Assembly: GCA_900095095.1 (NCBI GenBank)
Contig: FMBT01000429.1
Location: 50,524 to 114,523, forward strand
DNA length: 64,000 nt
Direction of reading: 5' to 3'
Origin: Fragilariopsis cylindrus CCMP1102
Taxonomy: Eukaryota > Bacillariophyta > Bacillariophyceae > Bacillariales > Bacillariaceae
The notes under the pieces were generated by a model. That model did not search any database and was not told the DNA's origin. It saw only the letters and a list, made by a program, of their open reading frames with translations. Below, one piece after another: positions 11,606 through 22,067 of the stretch. Position 1 is the stretch's first letter. Every line of letters starts with the position of its first letter. Position numbers and translations under genes: made by a program.

Positions 11606-12712
11606 TCATTTTTCTTCTTCCGATACAATGAGGAAAAAATCACGACGACAGCATGGACAAAGTGTTGGAAAATTACATACGCTTGATGATGTTATGGTAG
11701 GAGTAGTAGTGATAACACTATTGTTGTTGTTATCATTACCTTCTGCTGTAGTTGATGCTACTTCATTTTGTTGCTGTTGCTGTTGTTGTAATTGTCTACT
11801 ATTATTATTATATGTACTACGTTCTGTTCTTATCCCAACAGCTGTATACCATTCCAACAGGCATTGATGATGAAATACATGTATACAATTTGTATTGGAT
11901 GACCATGTAATTTTTTGACTTTTTTCAAATGAATTACTTAAACATATTGCGCACCCACCTCGTAACCGACGGCGTTGAGGAACAGGAGGACTCTTCTTCT
12001 TTTCTATCTCGTCATCGCCGTTATCATCCTCTGTTCTTGACAATTGTCGCTGCATCTCTACATCGTCATCGTCATCATCATCATAATTGTTGTTGTTTTC
12101 ATTGCTGTTGTTCTTATTATCGTCGTCACTACTACCTTTATCATCATTGTGGTTACTACCTTGAGCGAGATCATCATCGTGCGAAGACGATAAAATCGTT
12201 TTATCTTCCTCATCTTTTCCCGCTGTCGACGATGGTAGATTAATTGTCGATGTTGACAACGTATCATCAATAGTTCCCTTGTCGTCGTTACTGTTGTTGA
12301 CGTCGTCATCGTCGTTACTAGTAGTATGGACGATGCTTAGAATATCCGATTCGGTTAATGTCTTACTATATTGTTCCATACGATCCAATAAATATGACTC
12401 ATAGATTGATGATTCCTTTATTTCCTTTATTTTATTGGATATTGCTAATAAACGACGACGTTCTGCTTCACCACGTATTTGTCTTTTTCTTCTATACTTT
12501 GATGATATTAATAGAAAGGATAAAAAGATAATTGGTGATATACAAGTAAAGAAAAATATAACACATGACATTAAAAATTGTGGCTGGTTTTGTTGTTGTT
12601 GATTATTCTTGCCTAGTATAATATTTATAATATCATTACTACTATCATCATCATGATTAGTATTGACGGTGCCGTTGTAGTAGATGTCGTCTTCCATGCT
12701 CCCGATATTCAT
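11606..12712 (-). CDS. Single-pass membrane RING-H2 finger protein (probable E3 ubiquitin ligase)
   Basis: A 368-residue uninterrupted protein. Residues about 45-70 form one membrane helix (FLMSCVIFFFTCISPIIFL). A charged region with KRRQIRGEAERRRLLAIS and a long Asp/Asn/Ser-rich linker follow. The C-terminal RING-H2 reads CAIC ... C-IHVFHHQCL ... CPCC, i.e. C-x2-C-x(n)-C-x-H-x2-H-x2-C-x(n)-C-x2-C with the two histidines of the H2 type. A Q/N/T-rich insert of about 45 residues separates the third and fourth metal-ligand pairs, longer than usual. Role by family: transfer of ubiquitin to membrane-associated targets; target unknown. The start is the Met of MNIGSMEDD, with no upstream in-frame alternative needed. 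Confidence 0.85.
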   Translation of the reverse strand: MNIGSMEDDIYYNGTVNTNHDDDSSNDIINIILGKNNQQQQNQPQFLMSCVIFFFTCISPIIFLSFLLISSKYRRKRQIRGEAERRRLLAISNKIKEIKESSIYESYLLDRMEQYSKTLTESDILSIVHTTSNDDDDVNNSNDDKGTIDDTLSTSTINLPSSTAGKDEEDKTILSSSHDDDLAQGSNHNDDKGSSDDDNKNNSNENNNNYDDDDDDDVEMQRQLSRTEDDNGDDEIEKKKSPPVPQRRRLRGGCAICLSNSFEKSQKITWSSNTNCIHVFHHQCLLEWYTAVGIRTERSTYNNNSRQLQQQQQQQNEVASTTAEGNDNNNNSVITTTPTITSSSVCNFPTLCPCCRRDFFLIVSEEEK

Positions 12713-13305
12713 CTTGACTAAAACAATAAGTCATGTGAATGTGAATGTGAATGTTACGAAAGTACGAAAGTTATGATATCATTATTTGTTTCACAAAGAG
12801 CGAGATGGACACTGACTAAATAGAAGGTCAACATCGTTAAACTTTTTCTGTTAGTACAGTAGCTACTTACGATAGCTACGATAGTAAAATCCTCTTGCTC
12901 CGCGGAAGATCAGGGTAGCAATGCGGAAAGTTCAGCCATTCGTCGCTCCCCTTTCATGCGTTCGGGTATAATACTACTGGAATGAAGCGAGAAGCGGAGA
13001 GTTTTCTTCTGTGCCAAAATCAAGAACGGAATTCTTTACCGTACAGCAGGTGTTTCCGGTATCATTGGTTTGGAGGTACAGAGTTAGATCTAAATTGAAA
13101 CTCACTACAGGTTTTTCTTGTACAAAAACTTGTTCTAAAATTTAGTCGTGCCTTGTTTTGTTGATAACAGATTTTACCTTGTTACGATAAAACGTGTTCC
13201 GTGTACAAAATTTAGTTGAAATTTAAACACAATAATAATAATAAGAATCTTTATTTAAAACTTTATATCGAAATTCATATACGATGTTAACAAGGTATTT
13301 TCATA
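12713..13305. promoter_or_regulatory. Divergent intergenic region between RING-H2 gene and unknown membrane protein
   Basis: No gene seen. AT-rich with gtgaatgtgaatgtgaatgt repeats at about 12734-12753. It should carry promoters for both flanking genes. Confidence 0.35.
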
Positions 13306-14013
13306 ATGGACACTACTATTTCTAACGAGGCTTACAATGTTGTTACTACTGCTACTACTACTACCACCAACTCCGAAAAAATTCCCTTCATGAAAAACTA
13401 CGAAATCAGTCGTTCCACACCGACGATATTTTTGTTGTTGAACTTGAACAACGGCCAAAACAGGCAAGGTCATCCATGGAGTTACTTTTGTGACGATGTT
13501 GATACTGCTCTCCAACGACTAGTCATGACTAAATGGATTCTTCGTGGATTTGGTTTTTTAATAATCGTGGCCGATATTATCTTTTTAAGCGCCTATTATT
13601 GGTGGTCCGATAATAATAATTGGTTGAACTCTAACTCTACAACTGTGAGTATCCTCACTCTTATTTTGGTCTTTTGTAATATTTTCTTTACCCAACTTAA
13701 TTCGGTATTGCACTACAAAACCTCATCAAGGGTGCACGCAGCCTGTGCTGCGGCTATGACTACAATTAAAAGGAATGCCGCAATTAATGATAAGAATATT
13801 GCCATTGTACTCAAGGGAGCGTATGACATCAATGACAGCGTCTGCAAGGTAGCATGTCGAACACAGATAAACACAGCATATATAACAGCAGAAGCACGGT
13901 TAGGTGGACTTTGCACTACGTATGTTATAAAAAGGGATACAATTGAAAATTGGTACATTGAAGTCTCAAATGAGCAACTTCGTAGAAGTAGTACAAAAGC
14001 GAGTAGGTTCTAA
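13306..14013 (+). CDS. Unknown two-helix membrane protein
   Basis: A 235-residue intact frame. I do not recognise a family. A threonine-rich N-terminus is followed by a soluble segment (SWSYFCDDVDTALQRLV-like region) and two membrane helices (WILRGFGFLIIVADIIFL and VSILTLILVFCNIFFTQL). A C-terminal domain of about 110 residues contains three cysteines and an alanine-rich start (RVHAACAAAMTTIKRNAA). The composition is less repetitive than its neighbours, which suggests a folded, conserved domain. It is transcribed toward the MscS-like gene, ending 68 bp from that gene's stop. Confidence 0.6.
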   Translation: MDTTISNEAYNVVTTATTTTTNSEKIPFMKNYEISRSTPTIFLLLNLNNGQNRQGHPWSYFCDDVDTALQRLVMTKWILRGFGFLIIVADIIFLSAYYWWSDNNNWLNSNSTTVSILTLILVFCNIFFTQLNSVLHYKTSSRVHAACAAAMTTIKRNAAINDKNIAIVLKGAYDINDSVCKVACRTQINTAYITAEARLGGLCTTYVIKRDTIENWYIEVSNEQLRRSSTKASRF

Positions 14014-14081
14014 TTAGTATTTCGTCATTCGTATTAATATTCATTCTTCTTATTGTAAATTTATTTCATCTTCTCAGCTAG

Positions 14082-15592
14082 CTAGCCAGAACCTGAATAA
14101 CTTGGTATATCATTCATCTTGACAGCACGATCAATTGCCTGTAGGCATCGTTGTCGATTTTCATAATAAACATCACCAACTGGTTTAGTCCTAAAATGTG
14201 CATCCACAATTACCTCTAAATAATTAGATTGAAAATTAACCCAGTAACATTGGAACGGGTGACTACCATCTGTTATAATTGATGGACATGATGAACGAAT
14301 TTCACATTTGATATCATTTGATAATTTTGGTAATTTATCCACAACATTATATGGGAATCGTAATGTTTGATGGACTTTTTATTTTTATTTTTGTTTTTGT
14401 TTTTCGATTTTTCGTTATAAGATTGTTGTTGGGAGACGAGGAGAAAGAAATGTAGAATACGAAAGGCACACAAAAAAAAGTGTGAATATGTAAATTATAT
14501 GATATTCAAGCATCGTGAAAATTCTTGATACAGTTAGTCAGCACGAAATCAATCAATTTGTTACTTTATTTGTTATTTATTTCCATTTACCTTGACATGT
14601 TTGAACACGTGATAAATTCGATGTTTGACTAGTTAATAATTCTGTATTTGGGATCGTATAGAGTATATTATCAGAACCACGTAATGCAGTTTCTAACCAA
14701 CCCATTCTATTCACTTTTCTTATATCACCCTTAATAGAAATGAAATCACCTTCATATATTCTATCACTTGCACTTAATAATATACCATTTAAAAAGTTCG
14801 TGATAATATCTTTTGTGGCTAATGAAACGACGGCTGTTGCAAATGAAAATACTGCTAGTACACTTTTTAAGCTATATCCCATTTCATAATTCAATACTTC
14901 GTAAAAAACGAAGACACCAAAAAATATTAAACAATAATCCGATAGTCGATTAATTATTTGTAACCGACCTGGACTTTTAATAATACCAGTAGTCATCACT
15001 TTTGTTAATAGATATAATTTGAATACCGAAAAACGTTTAAATCCCCATAACAAATACATCGAAAATGCAAATACACGTGGTACATGTTCAAATCGTGCTT
15101 TGGAATTGGAATGGATGAAAATAATTTATTATGATCATCGCCAAAACTTAATACAAATATCTTGATAATTTCAACTATCGTAACTGCCATGAATATCCTT
15201 GCACCTTCTGAGATTGTATTAAAAATATGATACAATGTTGTTGTTTCATACGGTACAAGAGTTTTTGTTGTTTTTGATTTTGTTGTTATTGCTGTTGTAG
15301 TTGCTGTTTTTCCACCATAATCTCCGATTGCTCCTTTTGGCGGCGGCGTGGTAACGTTGGTGCTATCATTGATATACAGACGACTATGTACATGACATAT
15401 CAATTGTTCGTACCATAATTTGACTATTGGAACTAATATCGTTCCTAATACTATAGCCGTTATTTCTTTACTACCAATAGAAGCAGAAATCTTTTCTAAA
15501 AATGGATCAAATCGATGACCCAACGACGCAGCACCCGCGTAGGGGATACCAGTTGCTGCCGCCTGTTCCACTCCTGGTGGTACTTGGACCAT
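14082..15592 (-). CDS. MscS-like mechanosensitive ion channel (MSL type)
   Basis: Minus strand. N-terminal half with helices ITAIVLGTILVPIVKLWYEQ and RIFMAVTIVEIIKIFVLSFG, then the pore region SVLAVFSFATAVVSLATKDI followed by TNFLNGILLSASDRIYEGDF and the beta domain (DIRKVNRMGWLETALRGSD, YTIPNTELLTSQTSNLSR). This is the MscS core; the sequence around the pore resembles organelle MSL channels of plants and algae. A 216-bp intron (14590-14375) splits CQ/VHQTLRF and keeps frame. One base appears to be missing near 15100 (PK/ARFEHVPRVFAFS), in an A run. The annotated start at 15592 (MVQVPPGVEQ) has no targeting peptide, and an AG just upstream could be a splice acceptor, so an upstream targeting exon is possible. 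Function: tension-gated ion release. Confidence 0.82.
14375..14590 (-). other. Last intron of the MscS-like gene
   Basis: Donor GTAAAT at 14590-14585, acceptor AG at 14376-14375. The splice rebuilds a valine codon (G + TC) inside TCQVHQTLRF. Confidence 0.75.
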
Positions 15593-16422
15593 GCTAGTAG
15601 TAGATTGATAAATAAAATGATGATTGGTTGTGCTTATTCTCTATTATTCGCCTTTGTTTTTGCAGCTACTCCTCCATTCGTTGTTGCTCCGCCCTACTAT
15701 CGGCATCCGTTTTTTTTGGATACTACAGTGGTATGACTTCGTGAAGTACTAGGTCCTAATATCGGAGTAGCTACCGGTAATAGAGAGAAAAGTATCTTCA
15801 ATCTTCGTTTGGGACTCTTTTAGTCTTACATATTTTGTAACACCGGACTGAACGATAAGTAAGCGTTATTGGTGATAATTTAGTATTTTTGTTTACAAAA
15901 ACATTTAGATGAGACGCAAAGGAATCATTATATGGACCTACTATTGTGAAATACGATAACATATCTGCTGAAATCACGATGACGATGATGATAATGGTGA
16001 GCAAAAACAACAACGAAGGGAAATGAAGGAAACTGCATCGAAAGTGTTATTATCTAGCATATGCATTCATCAAAAATTCAGATCAAGATCGTTTTGAACG
16101 TCTTCTACATGATGATCTACATTTCAATTATTTGTGTGAAAAGGATTGTTATCGAAAAACCTTATCAGATGCATATGAGTTGTTTGAATGCTACAAGCGT
16201 TGGATTTTCTCTCCCTCTCTTTCCAAAAATAGCATATTTTGCCACAGTTGCATGAAATCATATTATAGTTGAATAAAGTAACGGAAATGAAATCATTTCT
16301 AGCATACTGTACAATTTGATAGACATAGCCGGAGTGGTATATATTTCGTACTGAAGTGATTTCTCAATAACCCAGGGCATGTATGATATATAAGTTTGTT
16401 GTGGTAAGATTTCTTCTGTTAC
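15593..16422. other. Intergenic region, no clear gene
   Basis: Separates the MscS-like gene from the 3' end of the Q/N-rich gene. Contains scattered short frames only, including a signal-peptide-like plus-strand peptide at 15617-15736 (MMIGCAYSLLFAFVFAA) that I judge too weak to call. Confidence 0.35.
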
Positions 16423-17106
16423 TTAATTACCAAATGTTCTTGCATTCCATTCTTTGGCTCTCGCTTTTGCTTCGGCAAGACGACGTCGTTTCTTAGACGG
16501 CCGTGGTTGTTCTTCTTGCTGTTGAGGCTGTATATTAGCCACATTATCATGCGGATCGCTTTCGGTCTCGGATAATTCCAACGCCGCCGATCGATGCGAT
16601 CGCTTTTTCTTGTTAACAGAGGATAGTGATCCTGATCCTGGCGCACCAGAGGTTGAAGCGAGAGTAGTAGCAGTAGCAGTAGCAGTAGTAGTACCTGCGT
16701 TATTTCGTGCTGCTGTTGTGTCTTTGATTGAAACGTTTTGAAAGAATCGTTTGTTGTATTCATCTTCGTTCCATTCCTCCATACCATCGTCGTGAGTATC
16801 TTTGCTGTCATAAGTGAAAGAATTGATAGACGAAACATCAGATTGATGATGTTGTTTTGGTTGTCCCGCTGGAAGAGTTACCGAAGACATCCCTGCTGCA
16901 GCATTATGTTGATAAGCGGGAGCGACAACAATCTCACCTGAAACAGAAGCGGTAACCAAAGCTTTGGGTTGCTGTTGTTGTTGCTGTTGCTGTTGCTGTT
17001 GCTGTTGCCGTTGTTGTTGCTGTTGATGATGATGGTGATGGTGACCGTCAGTTCTGGATTGAAGAAATACCTGATGCTGTTCCTGGGAAATAATTGGATG
17101 ATACGG

Positions 17107-17137
<31 letters not shown>

Positions 17138-17904
17138 CTATATGCGTGCCCATCGCCGCCAGTCGTTGACGACGACGATGAGGATGATGATGATAACGCA
17201 AACAGCCGTTGATTACTACTGTTGGAAATAGGAATCGTCGAGGTAGAAGAATGATGCGGTGCAACCAGCTGTTGCTGATCATTGTTGGGAATAGGAATTG
17301 TCGAAGCATAAGAATGTTGTGGACTAGCAATATTAAATCGTTGAAGATGTAGCTGATCTTGTTGCTTGTTCGTCGACTTTCCTGTTGTTCGTTGTTGACG
17401 AAGTTGTCGCTGACGAAGTTGGCGTTGACGTCGATGAGGATGATAATTGTTTTCGTCCCTGGATGATGGTACCTGTACTTGTACCGGTTCCGACAAGGAA
17501 GAATGACAATCGTGAAAGAACATTGTTGATTTTTCTTCTTCTTCCGTTGCAACAGTTTCCTTTTTCTTCCTGTTTTTGTTGGTACCGAACAAGTTGTTGT
17601 ACAGGTAGAGGTAGAACTGAGAAGAAAGAATATCACTATTGCTATTGTTATTGTTATTGATAAAGTTCCAAATATTCCTGATACCATTCCATATAATTGA
17701 TATAAACATGACAGCAAACAGAACAGAACAATAAAAGCAGAAAGTTGTCATAATGACAATGATGAAGTTGATAGTACGATAGGAATCAAATTCCTCTCCA
17801 ATTGTGAATTTAAACATGATGGAAACGAACATTCTATTAATAATACTACTAATAGAATCATCATCGTCGTCATCAGTGGGTGTCGTAGTGAACGACGTCG
17901 TCAT
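16423..17904 (-). CDS. Low-complexity Q/N/S-rich membrane protein, unknown
   Basis: A 493-residue intact frame. N-terminal part: poly-Asp patch, then hydrophobic stretches TINFIIVIMTTFCFYCSVLF and AVMFISIIWNGIRNIWNFI (one or two membrane helices). The rest is low complexity: RQ-rich repeats (RQRQLRQRQLRQQR), SSSTTGG, poly-N, HHHHHHQQQQQ and a run of about 13 Q. The last 100 residues contain basic clusters (KKKRSHR and PSKKRRRLAEAKARAKEW) that look like nuclear localisation signals, which is odd for a membrane protein unless it is cleaved or the N-terminal helix is not membrane-inserted. No domain recognised. The long open frame despite triplet repeats supports coding. Confidence 0.6.
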
Positions 17905-19749
17905 CTTTGGTATGATCTTAAAGTCAGAAAACTTCGTTCGCAGATAGTAGTAAAGCTAATGGTGTGTGAGCTGAGCAGGATCGTTGTTGTTGATGAGGAT
18001 ACAGTAATGATGATGATGATGACTGATGCTGTGATTACAAGGTGTAATCACCATGAAACGCTCCCACGCTCCGCTCGCTACATTTTTGAGTTTGCTTTTC
18101 GGTCCTGGTTTTCAAACTTGAAAATCGAAACGCAAATCCAACCATGAGAGAAATTCGAAGAATTTTCCTTATTTAACACGACTGAAAGGACTAAGTAAGT
18201 CTTGACGGATAATCAAAACCGTTACTATGCATGGCTAAAATATATATCCAATAGCTAGTACTGTATAGGTCAATTGAATTCTGTTTAAGCTAACAATTGT
18301 GAAGTGGAATCTAGCTCTCACAAATCAATCGAATAATATTGTAGAAAATGAAAGGCTGCACGCACACTACTAAACATAGGAAATGAATGATGTTGTATTC
18401 ATGATATTTCTTACTTTTTGGAACCTTATTATTATTGTGTCTATACGTTGCTGTGGGCCTCTTCAAAGAGTCATTACCAGAGGAGTGGAACAGTTCAAAA
18501 ACCTGACAAAGTAGAAATAGTTATCTATCTCACAACTTTTGAACAAAAAAACTGTTTATACAAAAGAAAAATAATAAAATGGAATTATTATATATCAACC
18601 TCCCACTTAGCCATGCATGGAGGATGCCTATATATATCTTACCTCAATAATAACTGGGTCTTTTGTCAAACCAATTCTCCTTCATTCTATCTGACTTGGC
18701 TCAGAAGAAGAAAAATTGATGAATTTATGTCATGCAAAAACACACGGTACAATTTTATATATTATTTCAATTAGTTGTTGGTAAAGGATGGGGTTATTAA
18801 AGTAGCAGGGAGCAAGCATAAGCCAGAATTAGTGCCTCCCTTAGCAGTAGAATGGTCGGCATATGACATATATAGGTAGCAAACAAAGATATCAGCTTAT
18901 ATAATGACTTGTAACTACCTCAAAAACTTTAAAAAAGGTATATAAGAAAGTCAACAGCCGGTTTGCGCCTACTGTCATTCATGGTTCTCTATGTGACTAA
19001 TTAAATGTGTGTAGAGTAAGCAATCATATGCCTGTTTCAAGAGCAGAAGCAAAACAAGGGAGTCCCACATACAAGTTGGGGGAGCTGCTTGAAGAGTTTT
19101 CCTTGTGTTACTTTTCACTAGCTGTGCGTGCTGGTATTCCCTGTTTGTTAAAGTGCAATACAAGTTTAATCCCCCCACTTGGAAAAAAAAATCCTCCTAT
19201 CTCACAAACTGATGGTTTGCAAAACACACTTTAGTAGTAGTAGTCTTGTCATTAAACAAATCAAAATTTCTGTATTACACATTATGTGATCTGGCAATAA
19301 AAGTGTCTTGCTGTCCCATGTAGCTAGCTAAAGTCCGCAAAAGTGTAGCTTAGCTACACATATTCTGTATAATGTATGCATTACACCTCTGAAATGTGAA
19401 TGTTAACATGCTTTGGTTGGGGAATTCCTTTTTTTTAATCTAGATAGGGTAATCTCTGTACATTGTGCCAGTTTGCAATGGTGGATTTGCATTCAATAAC
19501 CAGGCAGAATTCCAGGTAGGTAAAGTTAAAATCTGGGCACAGTCAATTAACTTGCACTGGATGCATTTTGATATCTGGCTCATTGATTTTTGTCCCTATG
19601 TGAAAGGATAACAGCTCTAGTGTTATATCTAGCTAGCTGAAGTATCTTCTGATTATTTTGCTATACCTGTATAAATTTATCGTTCTTACTATTACTATTG
19701 CTATTATTACTATTATTGTTATTGTGTCACTTATTAAGAAGAAACTTTG

Positions 19750-19783
<34 letters not shown>

Positions 19784-19826
19784 GTGTGTTAATAATTTGT
19801 TCCCCGTCCATTATTACTATTATTTC
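17905..19826. other. Gene-poor repeat-like region with a GT microsatellite
   Basis: No convincing gene. It includes poly-AT intergenic DNA, a (GT)n run at about 19753-19782, and an agtcaacagccg word at 18949-18960 also present at 23609-23620. Its composition matches the block at 22.1-25.8 kb. Likely decayed mobile DNA, by inference. Confidence 0.4.
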
Positions 19827-20510
19827 TTATTTCTCCCATGTCCATCCAAAAACACGTTCGAGTGCATCAATACGTTCAATGCTCATTTTTGACTCACTGT
19901 TTCGATACTCACGTTTTTGACGTTGAATCCATTCTGCCAGTGCACGATTGGTACTACAAGTAACAATACATGGACCATTTTTTTCAAAATGATCAATGAG
20001 CATATTGTATTTGACATTCCATGCATTATTTGTACGATGCCAAATAAATCCAACATCGTCGAGTAAATCAATTTGATCTTGAGTCAACTTCCCTTCTTTT
20101 CGATTGTTGCGCTGTCTCTTGACCCATCCTGATAAAATTTATCTGGATCCGATCGTAATACACTCGAATGTCCATTCAAATGATAAATTCAACTAATGAT
20201 TGATATTGAGTATCCCAATTACGAATATATCCAAGGGGTTGGTCTTGGTCTTGGTTTTTACTCTTTGTCTTGACTGGAGGGGTGGTGACAGCGCTAGTAG
20301 AAGGGATGGAGGTATCGCTGACGACGACGAGAGGGTTGATGTCATCATCATCATCATCATCATCGTCATCCTCGTCGTCCTCGTCGTCCTTGTATGTCAT
20401 CATCGTACGTAAGGAATCGTAGTCGGATGATGATGGTGATGTGATGGTAAAACGTAACTGGATGGGAAAACAAGATTATCAGGAGTCTTATAATGTGTGA
20501 CTACGACCAT
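19827..20510 (-). CDS. Helicase-associated (HA) domain protein, frame broken
   Basis: Two HA-type repeats are visible: first NWDTQYQSLVEF ... GWVKRQRNNRKEGKLTQDQI, ending DLLDDVGFIWH; second AWNVKYNMLIDHFEKNG ... LAEWIQRQKREY, ending IDALERVFGWTWEK. The pattern W-x6-L-x2-F ... L-x2-W-x3-QR ... I-x2-L-x3-GF-x-W is diagnostic of the helicase-associated domain, which is multiplied in diatoms, usually without any helicase. Function is unproven; nucleic-acid binding is generally supposed. An acidic D-rich stretch precedes the repeats. Three one-base breaks occur (near 20450, near 20180 and in the A/T run at 20134-20137). The 5' end is in frame with, and 12 bp after, the stop of the upstream K/D-rich gene, so both may be one gene. 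Confidence 0.65.
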
Positions 20511-20522
20511 CTTATCATCACG

Positions 20523-22067
20523 TCATTCTTCGTATTCTTCGCATTCTTCATCTTCTTGATGACACGCTTCACTACTCGTTTGTTTCTTGATATTCTTCCT
20601 GTTTTGTTCCTTCTTGTTACGCTTCTGGCTTTGTTTAGCAGCAGTAGCGCTGACCTGATGGTTGGAAGAAAGAATGTGTTTGGACAAAATAATCTTCTGC
20701 TTGATTTTTTCTGAAAGAATAGTGGAAGAATGAATCTGCTTGGAGAAAAGGATCTTCTGCGCCGATGCTCGGCAAGAAAGAGTATTGGCCAGCATGTCGG
20801 CCTCGTCAGAGTTCGTCCTTATCATAATATCTTTCTTCGTCTTCTTGTTCTTCTTCTTCACTACCACCTCCTTCTTCTTCTTCATCATCATCTTGTCCTT
20901 CTTCACTACCACCACCTTCTTCTTCGCCTTCTTGTTGTCCTTCTTCACTACCACCACCTTCTTCTTCATCATCGTCTTGTTCTTCTTCACTACCACTACC
21001 TTCTTCTTCTTCTTCGACATCATCATCGTCACTGCAGTCGGCGGCGGCTGCGTTTTGACCGTATCACCCCCAATCATAGTACTATTATGATAAGATGACG
21101 TATTAGGAACGTATTTCCTTTTTTTGCCGTCGTTGTCGTAGTAGTATTCATCGTCATCGTCATCGTCCACGTTGCTGTTGTTGTTTGTTGTTGTTGCATC
21201 GTTGCCCCCATTATTCAAGGCGTTTAAGATTACTGTAGCAACCATAACCTCATCAACTTCCTCGTCAATATCGTCACCGTATTCATCATTATCGTCACCG
21301 TATTCATCATTATCGTCGTCGTCGGATTCGGATTCGAGAGACAATTCTTCGAATATACTGCCGACGAATTCTTCTTTGCCGACGAATTCTTCTTTGTTGA
21401 CGACATTGCCATTATTATTATTATTATCATCATCGTCCGCCGTCGGAAAATGTAAATAAGGTAGTGCACCAAAACTGTCATAATTATTGGAATACTCCTG
21501 ATCGAAATCGAGTGCATTGGCAGCAGCAGACGTTGGTGATTGGCTTCGTTCGGAATATCCACGTTTGAATTTGGGAGGTGGTGGCATCATCATCACATCA
21601 TCGTCAAAATTATTATCTTTGTTGCTGCCTTCCATAATCTTCAGGCACTTGTCGACGTTCTCACTCAACGATGCTGGGATACTGTCACCTTTCTTGATAC
21701 TCGTGTTGGAGAGAGGGAGAATGAAATCGTCGTCGCCATCGTCGTCGTCATCATCGCAGCACACGTCATCGTTGGTAGTAGTAGTAGTAGTAGTAGTAGT
21801 AAAATTAAAAGTCGGCATCAAGTTCTTGATGGGATAAGGAGGGAGATGATAATGATGATGATGATGATGAATATTATTATCGCTGTGGACCGTTGTTGGT
21901 GGTCGAATCTTCCCCAACACAAATGGATCGTAATCATCATCGTCGAAACGATCGTCGTGATCGTCGTCGTCGTCGTCATCTTTCTTGGTGTTGACAATCC
22001 CGAAGCTACGATTGTAACAATCGAGAATGGCATCGTTGAGTTTCGGAGTAATGTACGAAGGTGTCAT
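20523..22067 (-). CDS. Acidic and lysine-repeat low-complexity protein, possibly the N-terminal part of the HA gene
   Basis: A 514-residue frame. The start is MTPSYITPKLNDAILDCYNR. Then come alternating poly-Asp, poly-His/Tyr and poly-Thr, acidic ESDDDDNDEYGDDNDEYGDD repeats, and a basic block with four copies of a KKKVVVVKK-type unit (residues about 355-425). The tail is Lys/Gln-rich and ends CEEYEE. No domain recognised. Beyond the TGA at 20523-20525 the same frame stays open through the presumed start of the HA protein, suggesting one gene with a stop introduced by error, polymorphism or readthrough. The strongly biased strand makes mirror-image open frames on the other strand; they are not credible genes. 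Confidence 0.5.
   Translation of the reverse strand: MTPSYITPKLNDAILDCYNRSFGIVNTKKDDDDDDDHDDRFDDDDYDPFVLGKIRPPTTVHSDNNIHHHHHHYHLPPYPIKNLMPTFNFTTTTTTTTTNDDVCCDDDDDDGDDDFILPLSNTSIKKGDSIPASLSENVDKCLKIMEGSNKDNNFDDDVMMMPPPPKFKRGYSERSQSPTSAAANALDFDQEYSNNYDSFGALPYLHFPTADDDDNNNNNGNVVNKEEFVGKEEFVGSIFEELSLESESDDDDNDEYGDDNDEYGDDIDEEVDEVMVATVILNALNNGGNDATTTNNNSNVDDDDDDEYYYDNDGKKRKYVPNTSSYHNSTMIGGDTVKTQPPPTAVTMMMSKKKKKVVVVKKNKTMMKKKVVVVKKDNKKAKKKVVVVKKDKMMMKKKKEVVVKKKNKKTKKDIMIRTNSDEADMLANTLSCRASAQKILFSKQIHSSTILSEKIKQKIILSKHILSSNHQVSATAAKQSQKRNKKEQNRKNIKKQTSSEACHQEDEECEEYEE

Noticed and set aside
15617-15736. Short plus-strand peptide with a signal-like start
   Set aside because: Only about 40 residues, no partner exon found, and it overlaps the promoter side of the MscS-like gene.
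16738-17717. Leucine- and threonine/isoleucine-rich frames on both strands
   Set aside because: Shadows of the Q/N/S-rich gene; composition is explained by CAA/AAC/TCA repeats read in other frames.
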